From contig JAYWGJ010000214.1 in the NCBI GenBank assembly GCA_043778315.1, forward strand, positions 1-27,994: a stretch of DNA of 27,994 bases. Direction: 5' to 3'. A program made the position numbers and the translations under genes. The notes below the pieces were generated by a model. That model was given only the letters and a program-made list of their open reading frames with translations, did not search any database and was not told the origin of the DNA. This DNA is from JBEEMU01 sp043778315. Its GTDB lineage: Bacteria > Bacteroidota > Bacteroidia > Chitinophagales > Saprospiraceae. Below, in pieces: positions 1-7,531 of this stretch (within the stretch, counting starts at the first letter, position 1; each line of letters begins with the position of its first letter).

Positions 1-698
1 TAAAAAATACTTGCCAAACCTAACGGTATCAACGACGCAAAATCGATGACGAGCATATCTATCGCGTTTACACCTTTAAGCTCTTCGTCGGTCAAACCAA
101 TATCTTTTATGTCTTCAAACGCTTGTTCGCGCTCTTTTTGTGGTATTGATAGGGCATAAAATGCCAAAAATAAGAAAAAAGTGGTTTCGCGTGTGGCTAA
201 AGCCAAAAAAATACACGGAACGATGCATAAACTGCTCCTAAAATGTATCGCAACCAACGAGAGTAGTATAAAAAAGTACTGTAATGGGTCGTCGTAGGTA
301 TAAACGGGCGCGAAAAACGAAAAAAGTACCGAAAAACTCACCGTAAACAGTATTTGACTGAGCAACGCTTCGCGCTGCGAACAAAGGTACAATTTCGCTA
401 ATATATAAAGGAGTATATTACAAAAAAATATCAATATGAAATTCAAAATTATAAAACTTTGCGCTACGCTCCAACCCAAATTTTGCACCAAAAACTGAAT
501 AGTCCATGTACAAAGCGGTCGGCGGATAAACGCAACGTCGGTCTGATGTACGCGTACTGCATCTTCCAAAACCGTCGCGCCGCTCATGCCTGCTGTATCG
601 TATCCGCTCAACATACTCGGCAACAAATAATGCCAAAGCAAGAGAAAAAAGGTTAAGGCTGCCGCCAAAACGACGGCTTGCCACCATTTTTGAAACAT
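1..698 (-). CDS. Polytopic membrane protein, 3' end outside window
   Basis: An open frame without stops starts at ATG 698-696 and runs off the left edge after 232 codons, so the C-terminus is missing. The translation begins MFQKWWQAVV and is strongly hydrophobic, with likely membrane segments around residues 7-26, 78-100, 112-128, 138-150 and 158-182. Aromatic and charged residues lie between them (RRPLCTW near 60, YDDPLQY near 131, ATRETTF near 167). An arginine-glutamate pair followed by a hydrophobic segment is seen in integral-membrane glycosyltransferases of the GT39/DUF2029 type, but no catalytic motif is visible, so the function is open. A hydrophilic stretch near residue 190-212 is probably cytoplasmic. 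It lies 180 bp after nuoG beyond a hairpin and is probably a separate transcription unit. It is not recognisable as NuoH, which would be expected after NuoG in a normal operon. Confidence 0.75.
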   Translation of the reverse strand, partial: MFQKWWQAVVLAAALTFFLLLWHYLLPSMLSGYDTAGMSGATVLEDAVRVHQTDVAFIRRPLCTWTIQFLVQNLGWSVAQSFIILNFILIFFCNILLYILAKLYLCSQREALLSQILFTVSFSVLFSFFAPVYTYDDPLQYFFILLSLVAIHFRSSLCIVPCIFLALATRETTFFLFLAFYALSIPQKEREQAFEDIKDIGLTDEELKGVNAIDMLVIDFASLIPLGLASIF

Positions 699-790
699 AA
701 GAATTTTTGTTGTAAACAATTGAAAATCAATTACTTATATATTTATATATTTAGCTGAAATAAAATCAACGAAATTCTTTATCTACACTC

Positions 791-834
791 AAAAAATAGC
801 TTAAACCTACGCAAGGGCTACGTTTTAACTATTT
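791..834 (-). terminator. Probable intrinsic terminator after nuoG
   Basis: On the minus strand, arms at 834-822 and 806-794 pair over 13 positions with one G-U wobble and one mismatch, around a 15-nt loop. The second arm continues into a run of T (plus-strand A run 791-796). It lies about 45 bp past the nuoG stop. The stem is AT-rich, so the call is moderate. Confidence 0.5.
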
Positions 835-877
835 TTCTTCGTTCCCGATAATTTCGTCTATTTTAAAACATATATCA

Positions 878-1930
878 TTAATGTTTATATTCTTCGCGAC
901 CAATCCAAGGGTTTTCGCTTTCTTTTTGCAAATTATCGTAAGACGGCACCATATTATTGAGCTGCGCGCCTTCATAGTGATTCGCGTTCACGACCGACGT
1001 TTTTTCTACTTTCGTCGGACCTTCTATCATCCAATCGGACGCTTCTTTTTTGTCGTATCTACAAGTATTGCAAATAAACGACTCGACCTCGCCAAATTGG
1101 TCTTTGCGCGCCGTGACGCGCAAAATCATTGCGCCGCGCTGCCACAAACGCACTTTGCCCGTACATTTTGGGTTTTCGCAGTCGCGGTGCGCGTCCATCG
1201 GTTTGGTAAACCAAACGCGGTTTTTGAACCTAAACGTGCGGTCGGTGAGCGCACCGACAGGACACACGTCTATCACATTGCCCGAAAAATCGTTGTCGAT
1301 TGCTTGCTCGATATAGGTAGAAATTTCGGCGCGGTCGCCTCTGTTCATAATACCATGCACGCGCCCGTTCGTGATTTGGCTCGCCGTGAACACGCAACGG
1401 AAGCACATGATGCAGCGCGTCATGTGTAGCGAAATTTTTTCGCCGATGTCGATGCGCTCGAAAGTACGGCGGTCGTAGTTGTAGCGCGTTTTGGCAGAGC
1501 CATGCTCGAAGGCGAGGTTTTGCAGGTCGCACTCGCCTGCTTGGTCGCACACGGGACAGTCGAGCGGGTGATTGATGAGCAACATCTCCACGATGCTTGC
1601 GCGTGCCGCGAGTACGTCAGGGTTCGTGATGTTTTCAACTACCATACCTTCCATCACGGTGGTACGGCACGAAGCCATGAGTTTCGGAAAATAGTTAATT
1701 TTCGGTTGCCCTGTTGCCTCGTCTATCACGGGCTGTTTGGTGGCTTGGTCGATGAGCGGCGTGCCTGCACGCACCAAGCAGGTGCGGCATTTTCCGCCCG
1801 AGCCTTCGAGCTTAGTGTAGTAGCACATGGCAGGCGGGACGATGTCGCCGCCAATCATTCGCGCTGCGTTCAGCACGGTAGTTCCGTTGGGGACTTCGAT
1901 TTCGAAGCCGTCAATTTTTATTTTTGGCAT
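878..1930 (-). CDS. nuoG: NADH-quinone oxidoreductase subunit G, short form without molybdopterin domain
   Basis: This is the iron-sulfur electron-transfer subunit of the peripheral arm of respiratory complex I. Its clusters can be read in order: a 2Fe-2S ferredoxin domain (C36, C48, C51, C88), the His-ligated 4Fe-4S N5 motif (H121, C125, C128, C134), and the N4 motif (C173, C176, C179 with C223 in CPVGALT). A further Cys set (C251, C256, C287, C290) lies where full-length NuoG starts its molybdopterin-type 4Fe-4S domain. The protein then stops at 350 residues, against about 900 in E. coli. To my knowledge short NuoG proteins are usual in Bacteroidota, so this is a natural lineage form, not a local truncation. 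It is the last nuo gene of the run and follows the HNH gene by 36 bp. Confidence 0.93.
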   Translation of the reverse strand: MPKIKIDGFEIEVPNGTTVLNAARMIGGDIVPPAMCYYTKLEGSGGKCRTCLVRAGTPLIDQATKQPVIDEATGQPKINYFPKLMASCRTTVMEGMVVENITNPDVLAARASIVEMLLINHPLDCPVCDQAGECDLQNLAFEHGSAKTRYNYDRRTFERIDIGEKISLHMTRCIMCFRCVFTASQITNGRVHGIMNRGDRAEISTYIEQAIDNDFSGNVIDVCPVGALTDRTFRFKNRVWFTKPMDAHRDCENPKCTGKVRLWQRGAMILRVTARKDQFGEVESFICNTCRYDKKEASDWMIEGPTKVEKTSVVNANHYEGAQLNNMVPSYDNLQKESENPWIGREEYKH

Positions 1931-1966
1931 GGGTTGATAAGTTGCTGCTAATTTTTACGAATTACC

Positions 1967-2737
1967 TTATTTTTGATTTCGCAGAAGTGGTTGTAAATTA
2001 GGACAGTTTTGTTTGTAAATTTGATAATCTACAAAACAATATTCGCGATAAGCAATGTTGCCGCTTACATGTTTTACTAAAAGTTGTTGTGCCAAACGGT
2101 TTAGAGATTCGCAAAAAGATTTATCTTTAACAAATTTATTTTTTGTCAAATAGCGTTTTACCGAACTATTTGCAATATTATAATAGTTTTTTCTGTCTTG
2201 AACCAAATTTTCATTGGCATTCAAGCCTAAAACCTTAATAGTTTCTTCAATCTCTTTATTGTTTTTACTATCTACCAACCCGTTTAATAAGTAATAAAAA
2301 GCGGTTTCACATTTCGCCTCTGTCGGATAAACGGAAATATCTTTGTCTTCGCGCAACACATCGCAATGCATTCCTTCTTGATTACTCGTACTATCGCAAA
2401 CGGCAACCAAATTTTTATAGTCAAAAGTTCCGCGAATATCCGCGCTTTTCACCTTCAAATGCTCTATTCGTACCTTGCTCTTTTCGTCTAAACTTTGCCC
2501 ACAATAAGCGCAAATGTAGCCTTGTTCTTTACAAAGTTGCTGCCAAAGCGCATCTTTTTCAGGGTTTTGCAAATGTTTCCACAAATCGCTTGCGGAAGTT
2601 GTTTTCCTTGTACCATCATCATTTTTCTCTTGGTCAAAACGCAAATAATGTCGGTCAATCGTTTCTTTTGTCGTGTTTGTTTGCAACCATTGTGTAAGCA
2701 TTGCGGGAGGCGGATTTATTTTTATAATATGCTTCAT
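1967..2737 (-). CDS. HNH endonuclease, PtuB-like (TIGR02646 family)
   Basis: Probable DNA-cutting effector of a two-gene Septu-type defence system. The 256-residue protein carries a zinc-supported HNH core: CAYCG at C76/C79, an IEH motif at 91-93, DYKNL at 106-110, C114, and HC at 124-125. That order matches TIGR02646 HNH proteins that accompany ATPases in Septu and in Ec78-type retrons. No reverse transcriptase is present here, so it is not a retron. Its ATG overlaps the TGA of the upstream ATPase gene (ATGA at 2737-2734), the usual sign of translational coupling and of a shared complex. The family assignment is good; a role against phage is inferred from family and partner. Confidence 0.85.
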   Translation of the reverse strand: MKHIIKINPPPAMLTQWLQTNTTKETIDRHYLRFDQEKNDDGTRKTTSASDLWKHLQNPEKDALWQQLCKEQGYICAYCGQSLDEKSKVRIEHLKVKSADIRGTFDYKNLVAVCDSTSNQEGMHCDVLREDKDISVYPTEAKCETAFYYLLNGLVDSKNNKEIEETIKVLGLNANENLVQDRKNYYNIANSSVKRYLTKNKFVKDKSFCESLNRLAQQLLVKHVSGNIAYREYCFVDYQIYKQNCPNLQPLLRNQK

Positions 2738-4740
2738 TTTGCGATACCCTCCTTTTCCATATCGTTCAAAATTTTAATCATTTCAAAATCGCTTTGGGCG
2801 CGTAGTAAATCGGGGTCTGCATGATGCAATATATTGGCTAATCTTGCTATTTTTATAGAAATTTTGTCAGCCAGATTGTTGTTATTTGGCTCGTTTTCAA
2901 ACTGTTGTAATAAAATGAATAATGTTTCAAATTCGTCTTGAATTTCTTTTACTGGTCGCTCTATGCCGTATATACGGCTGCTTAATTCTTTTATATCTGC
3001 GCCATACGCCGTAAAATCGGTAAACTCCTTAATCTCCACACTTTCCGCTTCCTTTTTACACACATATATTTTTATTTTATCTTTCGGAATACTGCCCAAA
3101 ACATAAGGCGAATGCGTGGTGACGATAAACTGTATATTCGGGAATTTTTCTACTAAAACCGCGAGTATTTTTTGCTGAACGCTGATGTGCAGGTAAGTGT
3201 CTATTTCGTCGATGAGGACTATAGCGGGCGTTTGCATAAAATTATTTTTCTTATCGGTCGGAGTTACTTGATAAAGCCGTTGCATCATGTAGCCTATCCA
3301 GCCAAAAATGTTGTTAAAGCCTTGGCTTATTAGTTCTAATAGAATCGGATTACTATTTTCGCCTATCTTGACCCATATCGGATTGTCTTCGCGCCCTATT
3401 TCATATATAATAGTATGTAACTTTATTTTTTCGTCGATTACATCACTAATTACATCAAAAACAGCATATAAAAACCCACGCTCGGGCGGTGTTTTGTTGC
3501 CTTTCGCAATTTCGTTGTTTACTACTGATTGAGTAGTTACTAAAAACTTGGCAAATTTATAAAACCGAGTATCTGGCTGGTTATTGAGCATAGAAATCAC
3601 ATCATTTATATTAGGTCTATCGGGCTGCGAATCTTTATCGTTTTCGTTCGGAGTACTTTGTAGCTGTGGGAAAGCCAAAAACAATGATTTATACTTATTA
3701 TCTATACTATTTGTAAATGACGGTATAACATCATCCAAACTATCCGTCAAAAAAATATCATTGGTATTGTTATCTAACTGCAAAACCACTTTATTTTGGC
3801 TATCAAAGGGAGTAATATTTTCATCGCTCAACCGCGTTTGATAAGTAATTTTCACGCTGCCTCTTTTACTATATATAGGTCGTCCGTAGCCCTCTTCTTC
3901 TTTATTAACACCGCTAATACTCAACATATTTCGAAGGCTTTTTTTATTAAAAAGCGTGTCATCGCCACCAAATTCATCTTCGGTATTTCCACTGCCTGTA
4001 AAAGCCAAGACGATGCTGCGCAAAAGCGTTGTTTTACCCGTACCGTTGTTGCCGATAAAGCAAACAACATTCGTCATCGATTTAGACTTATCCGATTGAG
4101 TAGGAGAAAAATCCAGCGATATATCTTGAAAAAGACCAATACTTTTTAAGCCTAAACTTTTTAGATAAATAGCCTTCGTGCGTTCCCATTCGTGTTTATA
4201 TTCCGCGCTATTGATGACTCTTGTTCGTTTAGCTGCTACTAGCTCTTTATTACGCTCGAAATTCTTTGTGTCTATCGGTTTAAGGCTTTCAGCAACGTTA
4301 CTATTAATACTGATGAGGGAGTCTATAATCTTTTTATCATTCTCTATAAAATTGTCAATTACAGCTATATAGTCGGTATTTTCATATAATTTCTCCCAGT
4401 GTTCGTAACCCTCGCCCGTTTTTTTGCGTTTTCTTTGCGTCATGCGCAAAGCACCACTTACTGCGGTAAAAAACTTGGTTAAAATTTCATTATCATACGA
4501 AACAAAGTTGAGGGTTGCTGCGCCATATTGGTCTATTCGGAAAAAAATATGAGGGGTCTTATTCTTAGGGTCTAAACCTGCCCAGAAAGAAAAAGCCAAA
4601 TAATCATCGGTTCCTGTAAACCAGTACCCATAGTCGAAGCGACCGCCCCGATTTTTCTGCCGTAGTGTAAACGGCAAATCAGGGTAGCTTGTCGTCAAAT
4701 GTGCGTACACTTTTTCGTGTATTTCAGCAATATTATTCAT
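2734..4740 (-). CDS. Septu-like AAA ATPase (PtuA-type) with extra N-terminal domain
   Basis: OLD/SMC-type ATPase partner of the HNH nuclease. With the start at ATG 4740 it has 668 residues. The Walker A motif GNNGTGKTT is at 230-238, Walker B IVLIDEID at 507-514, and a TTHSP switch motif at 531-535. The frame is open further up to 4821, but that start would overlap the Uma2 gene by 41 bp and add a basic, unconserved leader, so 4740 is preferred. Unusually, about 200 residues precede the ATPase head, with a Trp/Tyr-rich part (about 35-75) that reads as a compact beta domain. Typical PtuA proteins begin close to the Walker A motif. In Septu the ATPase oligomerises and controls the nuclease; applying that here is inference. 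Confidence 0.82.
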   Translation of the reverse strand: MNNIAEIHEKVYAHLTTSYPDLPFTLRQKNRGGRFDYGYWFTGTDDYLAFSFWAGLDPKNKTPHIFFRIDQYGAATLNFVSYDNEILTKFFTAVSGALRMTQRKRKKTGEGYEHWEKLYENTDYIAVIDNFIENDKKIIDSLISINSNVAESLKPIDTKNFERNKELVAAKRTRVINSAEYKHEWERTKAIYLKSLGLKSIGLFQDISLDFSPTQSDKSKSMTNVVCFIGNNGTGKTTLLRSIVLAFTGSGNTEDEFGGDDTLFNKKSLRNMLSISGVNKEEEGYGRPIYSKRGSVKITYQTRLSDENITPFDSQNKVVLQLDNNTNDIFLTDSLDDVIPSFTNSIDNKYKSLFLAFPQLQSTPNENDKDSQPDRPNINDVISMLNNQPDTRFYKFAKFLVTTQSVVNNEIAKGNKTPPERGFLYAVFDVISDVIDEKIKLHTIIYEIGREDNPIWVKIGENSNPILLELISQGFNNIFGWIGYMMQRLYQVTPTDKKNNFMQTPAIVLIDEIDTYLHISVQQKILAVLVEKFPNIQFIVTTHSPYVLGSIPKDKIKIYVCKKEAESVEIKEFTDFTAYGADIKELSSRIYGIERPVKEIQDEFETLFILLQQFENEPNNNNLADKISIKIARLANILHHADPDLLRAQSDFEMIKILNDMEKEGIAK

Positions 4741-4780
4741 AATCTTAGAAAAATTATTTTTTAAAAAATCACCAAAAACC

Positions 4781-5389
4781 CTAATAACTTTCAGGATAAT
4801 CAAACACCTCCGAGAGGTCAATCGTCAGTTCGGGTAGAATATTTGGAGTTATAAAATCGGTATCGGAATATACTTTTGCGCCCGAGTAAGTGCCGTTTTC
4901 TAATAAAGTATGTGTCAGTAAAATTTTACTATCTGTAAAAGCAATCCAATATTCCAAAACGCCCGACTCTGCGTAAAGGTATTTTTTGTCGTGCAGATCG
5001 CGGTTTTTTGTGGAGGCAGAAACGACTTCTATAATCAAATCGGGCGAGCCGTTGCAACCGCGATTATCTATTTTTTTTAGGTCACAAATCACACAAACAT
5101 CGGGTTGCACGACGGTTGTTATATCGCGGTCGGTGACCAAACTTTTTTTGCGGTCGTAGAGTTTCACGTCAAAAGGCGCGACATAAACCTTGCAAGGCTT
5201 GCCGCGTAAATAGTTTTTAAATGGATTAAATAAATTACCCACTATTTCTTGATGATTCGTTTTTGGCGCAGACATTTGCACCAATTTTCCGCGTAGCAAC
5301 TCCACCGTTTCCGTAAATTTCCAAGTCAAATAATCCGCGTAGGAATACGTCGCTTGTAAATCGAGTTGATTGATGTCCGTTATTTCCAT
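4781..5389 (-). CDS. Uma2-family (DUF820) PD-(D/E)xK nuclease-like protein
   Basis: The 202-residue protein shows the Uma2/DUF820 layout. There is an N-terminal Tyr-x-x-Trp-x-x-x-x-Glu entry region with a basic-Leu segment (residues 20-37), a central VQPDVCVI strand with catalytic-type D97, then PDLIIEVVSAST with E121, and a C-terminal part with D-x-x-x-K-x-x-x-Y followed by EYWI (131-148). The family has a restriction-endonuclease fold. It is found in large numbers in cyanobacteria and in some Bacteroidota, and its biological role is poorly known. It lies 13 bp after the UVR-motif gene and 40 bp before the Septu-like ATPase. It could be an accessory nuclease of that cassette or an independent insertion. 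Confidence 0.85.
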   Translation of the reverse strand: MEITDINQLDLQATYSYADYLTWKFTETVELLRGKLVQMSAPKTNHQEIVGNLFNPFKNYLRGKPCKVYVAPFDVKLYDRKKSLVTDRDITTVVQPDVCVICDLKKIDNRGCNGSPDLIIEVVSASTKNRDLHDKKYLYAESGVLEYWIAFTDSKILLTHTLLENGTYSGAKVYSDTDFITPNILPELTIDLSEVFDYPESY

Positions 5390-5402
5390 GTGAATAGCTT
5401 TG

Positions 5403-5858
5403 TTATTTCTTTTGTAATTTAGCTAATTTCTTTTGCAATTCTGTTGCTTTTTCAAAATTTCCGGAGGTAACTGCCCGCTCTATTTCAGCCTTTAAATAAA
5501 CTTCGCCGCCTTCTGCAACAAGGGCTGCGGCACGTTCAGACTCCAATTGCGCAATCTTAAATTGAATGCTCCGAAAAGCAGAAAGTGGCGTAACCATCAA
5601 ACTTTCTAAGCCCTCAAACGCTGTCATATCGGAGGGCATAGAACCCAATAATTCGCCGATTTGTTCTGCCATTTCCTTATATTCTTTTAGCTCCTTGTCG
5701 TAACTTGCAACGCTCCGCTTTTGTTGCGCAGCAGATGTGCCCTTTTCACATAAAATACAGAGATGATGCTTTGCACCAGTAGTCTCGTGAACAAAAGTCA
5801 CTAACATCAAGTCAGTTCTGCCGCAACTACTGCAAGCTGTCTGTTTATTTTCTGCCAT
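5403..5858 (-). CDS. UVR-motif protein with N-terminal zinc-finger cysteines
   Basis: This 151-residue protein begins with two Cys pairs (CSSC near residue 9, CILC near residue 34), a probable zinc site. A helical middle follows, then a C-terminal UvrB/UvrC-type motif (about 125-147: acidic-x-x-x-AV, then NFEKATELQ). The arrangement recalls McsA-like proteins, which use UVR motifs for protein-protein contacts, but the second pair of zinc knuckles typical of McsA is not seen. No mcsB/clpC neighbours are present to support a stress-response role. It lies between the small protein gene (82-bp gap) and the Uma2 gene. The motif call is firm, the function is not known. Confidence 0.75.
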   Translation of the reverse strand: MAENKQTACSSCGRTDLMLVTFVHETTGAKHHLCILCEKGTSAAQQKRSVASYDKELKEYKEMAEQIGELLGSMPSDMTAFEGLESLMVTPLSAFRSIQFKIAQLESERAAALVAEGGEVYLKAEIERAVTSGNFEKATELQKKLAKLQKK

Positions 5859-5940
5859 TTTTGCTTAATCTAAATTTTATTTTTTGCGTTACAAACCTTG
5901 ATAAAATCCTGAAAATCGGAATTAAATATATTAGAGTTTA

Positions 5941-6144
5941 TCATCTATTTTCGTGTTTGCGCACAGAAAAAACGGTGCGGTTTAAACGCGGCGGATTATT
6001 AGGGTCTATACCGTGAATTTGACAAGTAAGCCACCACGCTGCACGCAACCGCTCGTGCGGCGGCTGTGCGAGCCAATACGCTCGCGTATCATCTGCCTCG
6101 GCGAAACTCTGCGCCTTGAAAGCGGTTTTGTCTAAGCGGTACAT
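5941..6144 (-). CDS. Small conserved-type protein, 67 residues, function unknown
   Basis: The frame is open up to 6270, but the ATG at 6144 (protein start MYRLDKTAFK) is chosen because it follows the upstream stop by 2 bp, while longer starts would lie deep inside the PD-(D/E)xK gene. The product is small and rich in aromatic and basic residues, with a WLAQPPHERLRAAW helix (about 23-36) and a C-terminal NRTVFSVRKHE segment. I recall small Bacteroidota proteins of this build encoded beside nucleotidyltransferase-like or toxin-antitoxin genes, which would fit the HepT/MntA pair 0.6 kb upstream. No enzymatic motif is visible, so no function is assigned. Confidence 0.6.
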   Translation of the reverse strand: MYRLDKTAFKAQSFAEADDTRAYWLAQPPHERLRAAWWLTCQIHGIDPNNPPRLNRTVFSVRKHENR

Positions 6145-6146
6145 AT

Positions 6147-6758
6147 TTATTTTATAAAACCTTGATTGACAATATATTGTATCGTTCCTAATAATAAATT
6201 TAAGTTGTTTAGCGTATAGATAACGGGGTCTAACAAAATCTGCTCGCGGTCGAGTTTCAAAAACTGCCATTCTACGCCGTTCGTTACAATACCAAAAATA
6301 TTTAATGGCGATTTATCCATGCGTTTTTTTTCGTTAAAAATAGACGCGCCTACCATTTGCGCTGCGCTTTGGTCGTAAGCCAAATCCAAATCCGCTTTTT
6401 TCGCCTCTACTACGGTAATAATTGGTTGCTGCAATCGCACGGCATTTGCAACGGCGGAAACCATAAAATCAACTTCGCCATTTAGTCCTTTTTTGGGTTC
6501 GGCAGGTAAGTTTTCGCCCGAAAATATCGATATTCTATCCAAATTTAACGCCTGTATTTCACCCAAAACAGGTGCGATTTGCATCTCCGACCTTGCTTTT
6601 TCGGTTGTTAGCGGCGAATTTTGGGCGCGTAAAAGTTGTCCGACCAGTAATTCGCTTGCTGCTATATGCTCGATGCCGTCGGGCAGCCATCTGGCACGTT
6701 GCAAAATGACCCCAAATTGTTGCTGCAAATCAGCTAATTTTATTTTGGTATAAGCCAT
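6147..6758 (-). CDS. PD-(D/E)xK nuclease-like protein, paralogue of 12994-13599
   Basis: The start at ATG 6758 (MAYTKIKLAD) is chosen although the frame is open to 6803. With it, the 203-residue protein aligns without gaps over the first 120 residues to the gene at 12994-13599: (I/V)EHIA at 29-33, TEKA(R/K)SE at 52-58, PVL at 63-65, GLNG at 91-94 with D97, and VVEAK at 116-120. D97 and the E118-x-K120 pair are the expected catalytic residues of a PD-(D/E)xK fold. Such proteins of about 200 residues are common in Bacteroidota and cyanobacteria without known function. It lies 22 bp after hepT and 2 bp before the small protein gene. Confidence 0.75.
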   Translation of the reverse strand: MAYTKIKLADLQQQFGVILQRARWLPDGIEHIAASELLVGQLLRAQNSPLTTEKARSEMQIAPVLGEIQALNLDRISIFSGENLPAEPKKGLNGEVDFMVSAVANAVRLQQPIITVVEAKKADLDLAYDQSAAQMVGASIFNEKKRMDKSPLNIFGIVTNGVEWQFLKLDREQILLDPVIYTLNNLNLLLGTIQYIVNQGFIK

Positions 6759-6780
6759 TTTTATAGAGATTAAAATATTT

Positions 6781-7215
6781 TTATTTTTTAATAAATTGGT
6801 CATATTCTACTTCCAAAACCTCTAAAACTGCTTTTATAACTTCCAGATATTGGGGCAAACGCCCTAAAATTTCTTTAAAAGCGGCTTCATCATAAATATG
6901 GCTCATCAAATTTCTATCTTTTTGCGCTGCCTCGAGCATTGTAAAATCTGCTTCGCTAATTTTATGCAATAAAAACATTTTTTGAATACAAACTTTGGCA
7001 AAATTAGTCTCTTCTGCGTGTATTTCCAATAAATATTTTCGGCACGTTTTCCACATCATTTCCCACGAATATTCAAATTTTTGCAACAAGCCGTTTTGTA
7101 TCCCGTCAATTTGCACTGCGGTCAAACCGTCGGTAGCGGCGTTTTGTAAGGCTTGCCAGCCATCAACCGCACGGCGGAGGGCTGCCAGTTTTCTACCAAA
7201 TTCGCTTTGTTCCAT
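6781..7215 (-). CDS. hepT: HEPN toxin of a HepT/MntA toxin-antitoxin pair
   Basis: Helical 144-residue protein of the HI0074 / nucleotidyltransferase substrate-binding family. The RX4HXY signature of HepT is intact: R101, H106 and Y108 in RNLMSHIY. In characterised pairs HepT is an RNase toxin, and its motif tyrosine is AMPylated by the MntA antitoxin. A KFEYSWEMMWK helix (about 46-56) is also typical of this family. The start at ATG 7215 (MEQSEFGRKL) is supported by the usual length and N-terminus of the family. It lies inside the 3' end of mntA by 94 nt, in another frame. Presence among defence-like cassettes fits a stabilising or abortive-infection role, which is inference. Confidence 0.88.
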   Translation of the reverse strand: MEQSEFGRKLAALRRAVDGWQALQNAATDGLTAVQIDGIQNGLLQKFEYSWEMMWKTCRKYLLEIHAEETNFAKVCIQKMFLLHKISEADFTMLEAAQKDRNLMSHIYDEAAFKEILGRLPQYLEVIKAVLEVLEVEYDQFIKK

Positions 7216-7514
7216 AGTATATAATTTTGTAATGCGACGGTTTTGAAATGGTCAGACGTAGTATAAAAATCAATAATATCGATAGTATAAGGTAGCCACG
7301 CTTCTTCGAGTTCGTTTTGCAGCGCAAGCCACGCCTTTGGTTCGGCAACAGCAAATGGTTCGTCGCCGAAAATACCGACATCGATATCTGTGCGCGACGG
7401 ATATTCTGCTCGCGCACGAGACCCAAACAAAAACACATGAAATTTATTTTTATCAATATGTTTTAGTACAATATCGCAAACCCTGTTTAGGTATTTTTCC
7501 TCGAAAGCAGTCAT
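7122..7514 (-). CDS. mntA: MntA-type minimal nucleotidyltransferase antitoxin
   Basis: The 130-residue protein has the nucleotidyltransferase signature GSRAR (31-35) followed by D43-I-D45, with a third acidic residue in IDIID near 79. This is the GSX10DXD pattern of MntA antitoxins, which transfer AMP to the HEPN partner. Most family members end near 100-110 residues. Here about 30 extra residues are encoded in the segment that is also the 5' end of hepT, so the extension may be fortuitous read-on or a true lineage-specific tail. It follows the PH-domain gene by 17 bp. Order antitoxin then toxin is the usual one. Confidence 0.87.
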   Translation of the reverse strand: MTAFEEKYLNRVCDIVLKHIDKNKFHVFLFGSRARAEYPSRTDIDVGIFGDEPFAVAEPKAWLALQNELEEAWLPYTIDIIDFYTTSDHFKTVALQNYILWNKANLVENWQPSAVRLMAGKPYKTPLPTV

Positions 7515-7531
7515 ATTGATATTATTATAAA

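Noticed and set aside
418..687. 89-residue minus-strand frame and a 65-residue plus-strand frame at 459-656
   Set aside because: Both overlap the better supported membrane-protein frame 1-698, which has continuous hydrophobic segments.
718..732. AT-rich 6-bp palindrome before the partial membrane-protein gene
   Set aside because: Expected by chance in such AT-rich spacer; no promoter boxes fit around it.
881..1429. 182-residue frame on the plus strand
   Set aside because: Antisense to nuoG; composition dominated by Arg, Phe and Ala as expected for a shadow frame.
1967..4740. Retron (Ec78-type) with ATPase and HNH effectors
   Set aside because: No reverse transcriptase gene or msr/msd-like region is found near the pair.
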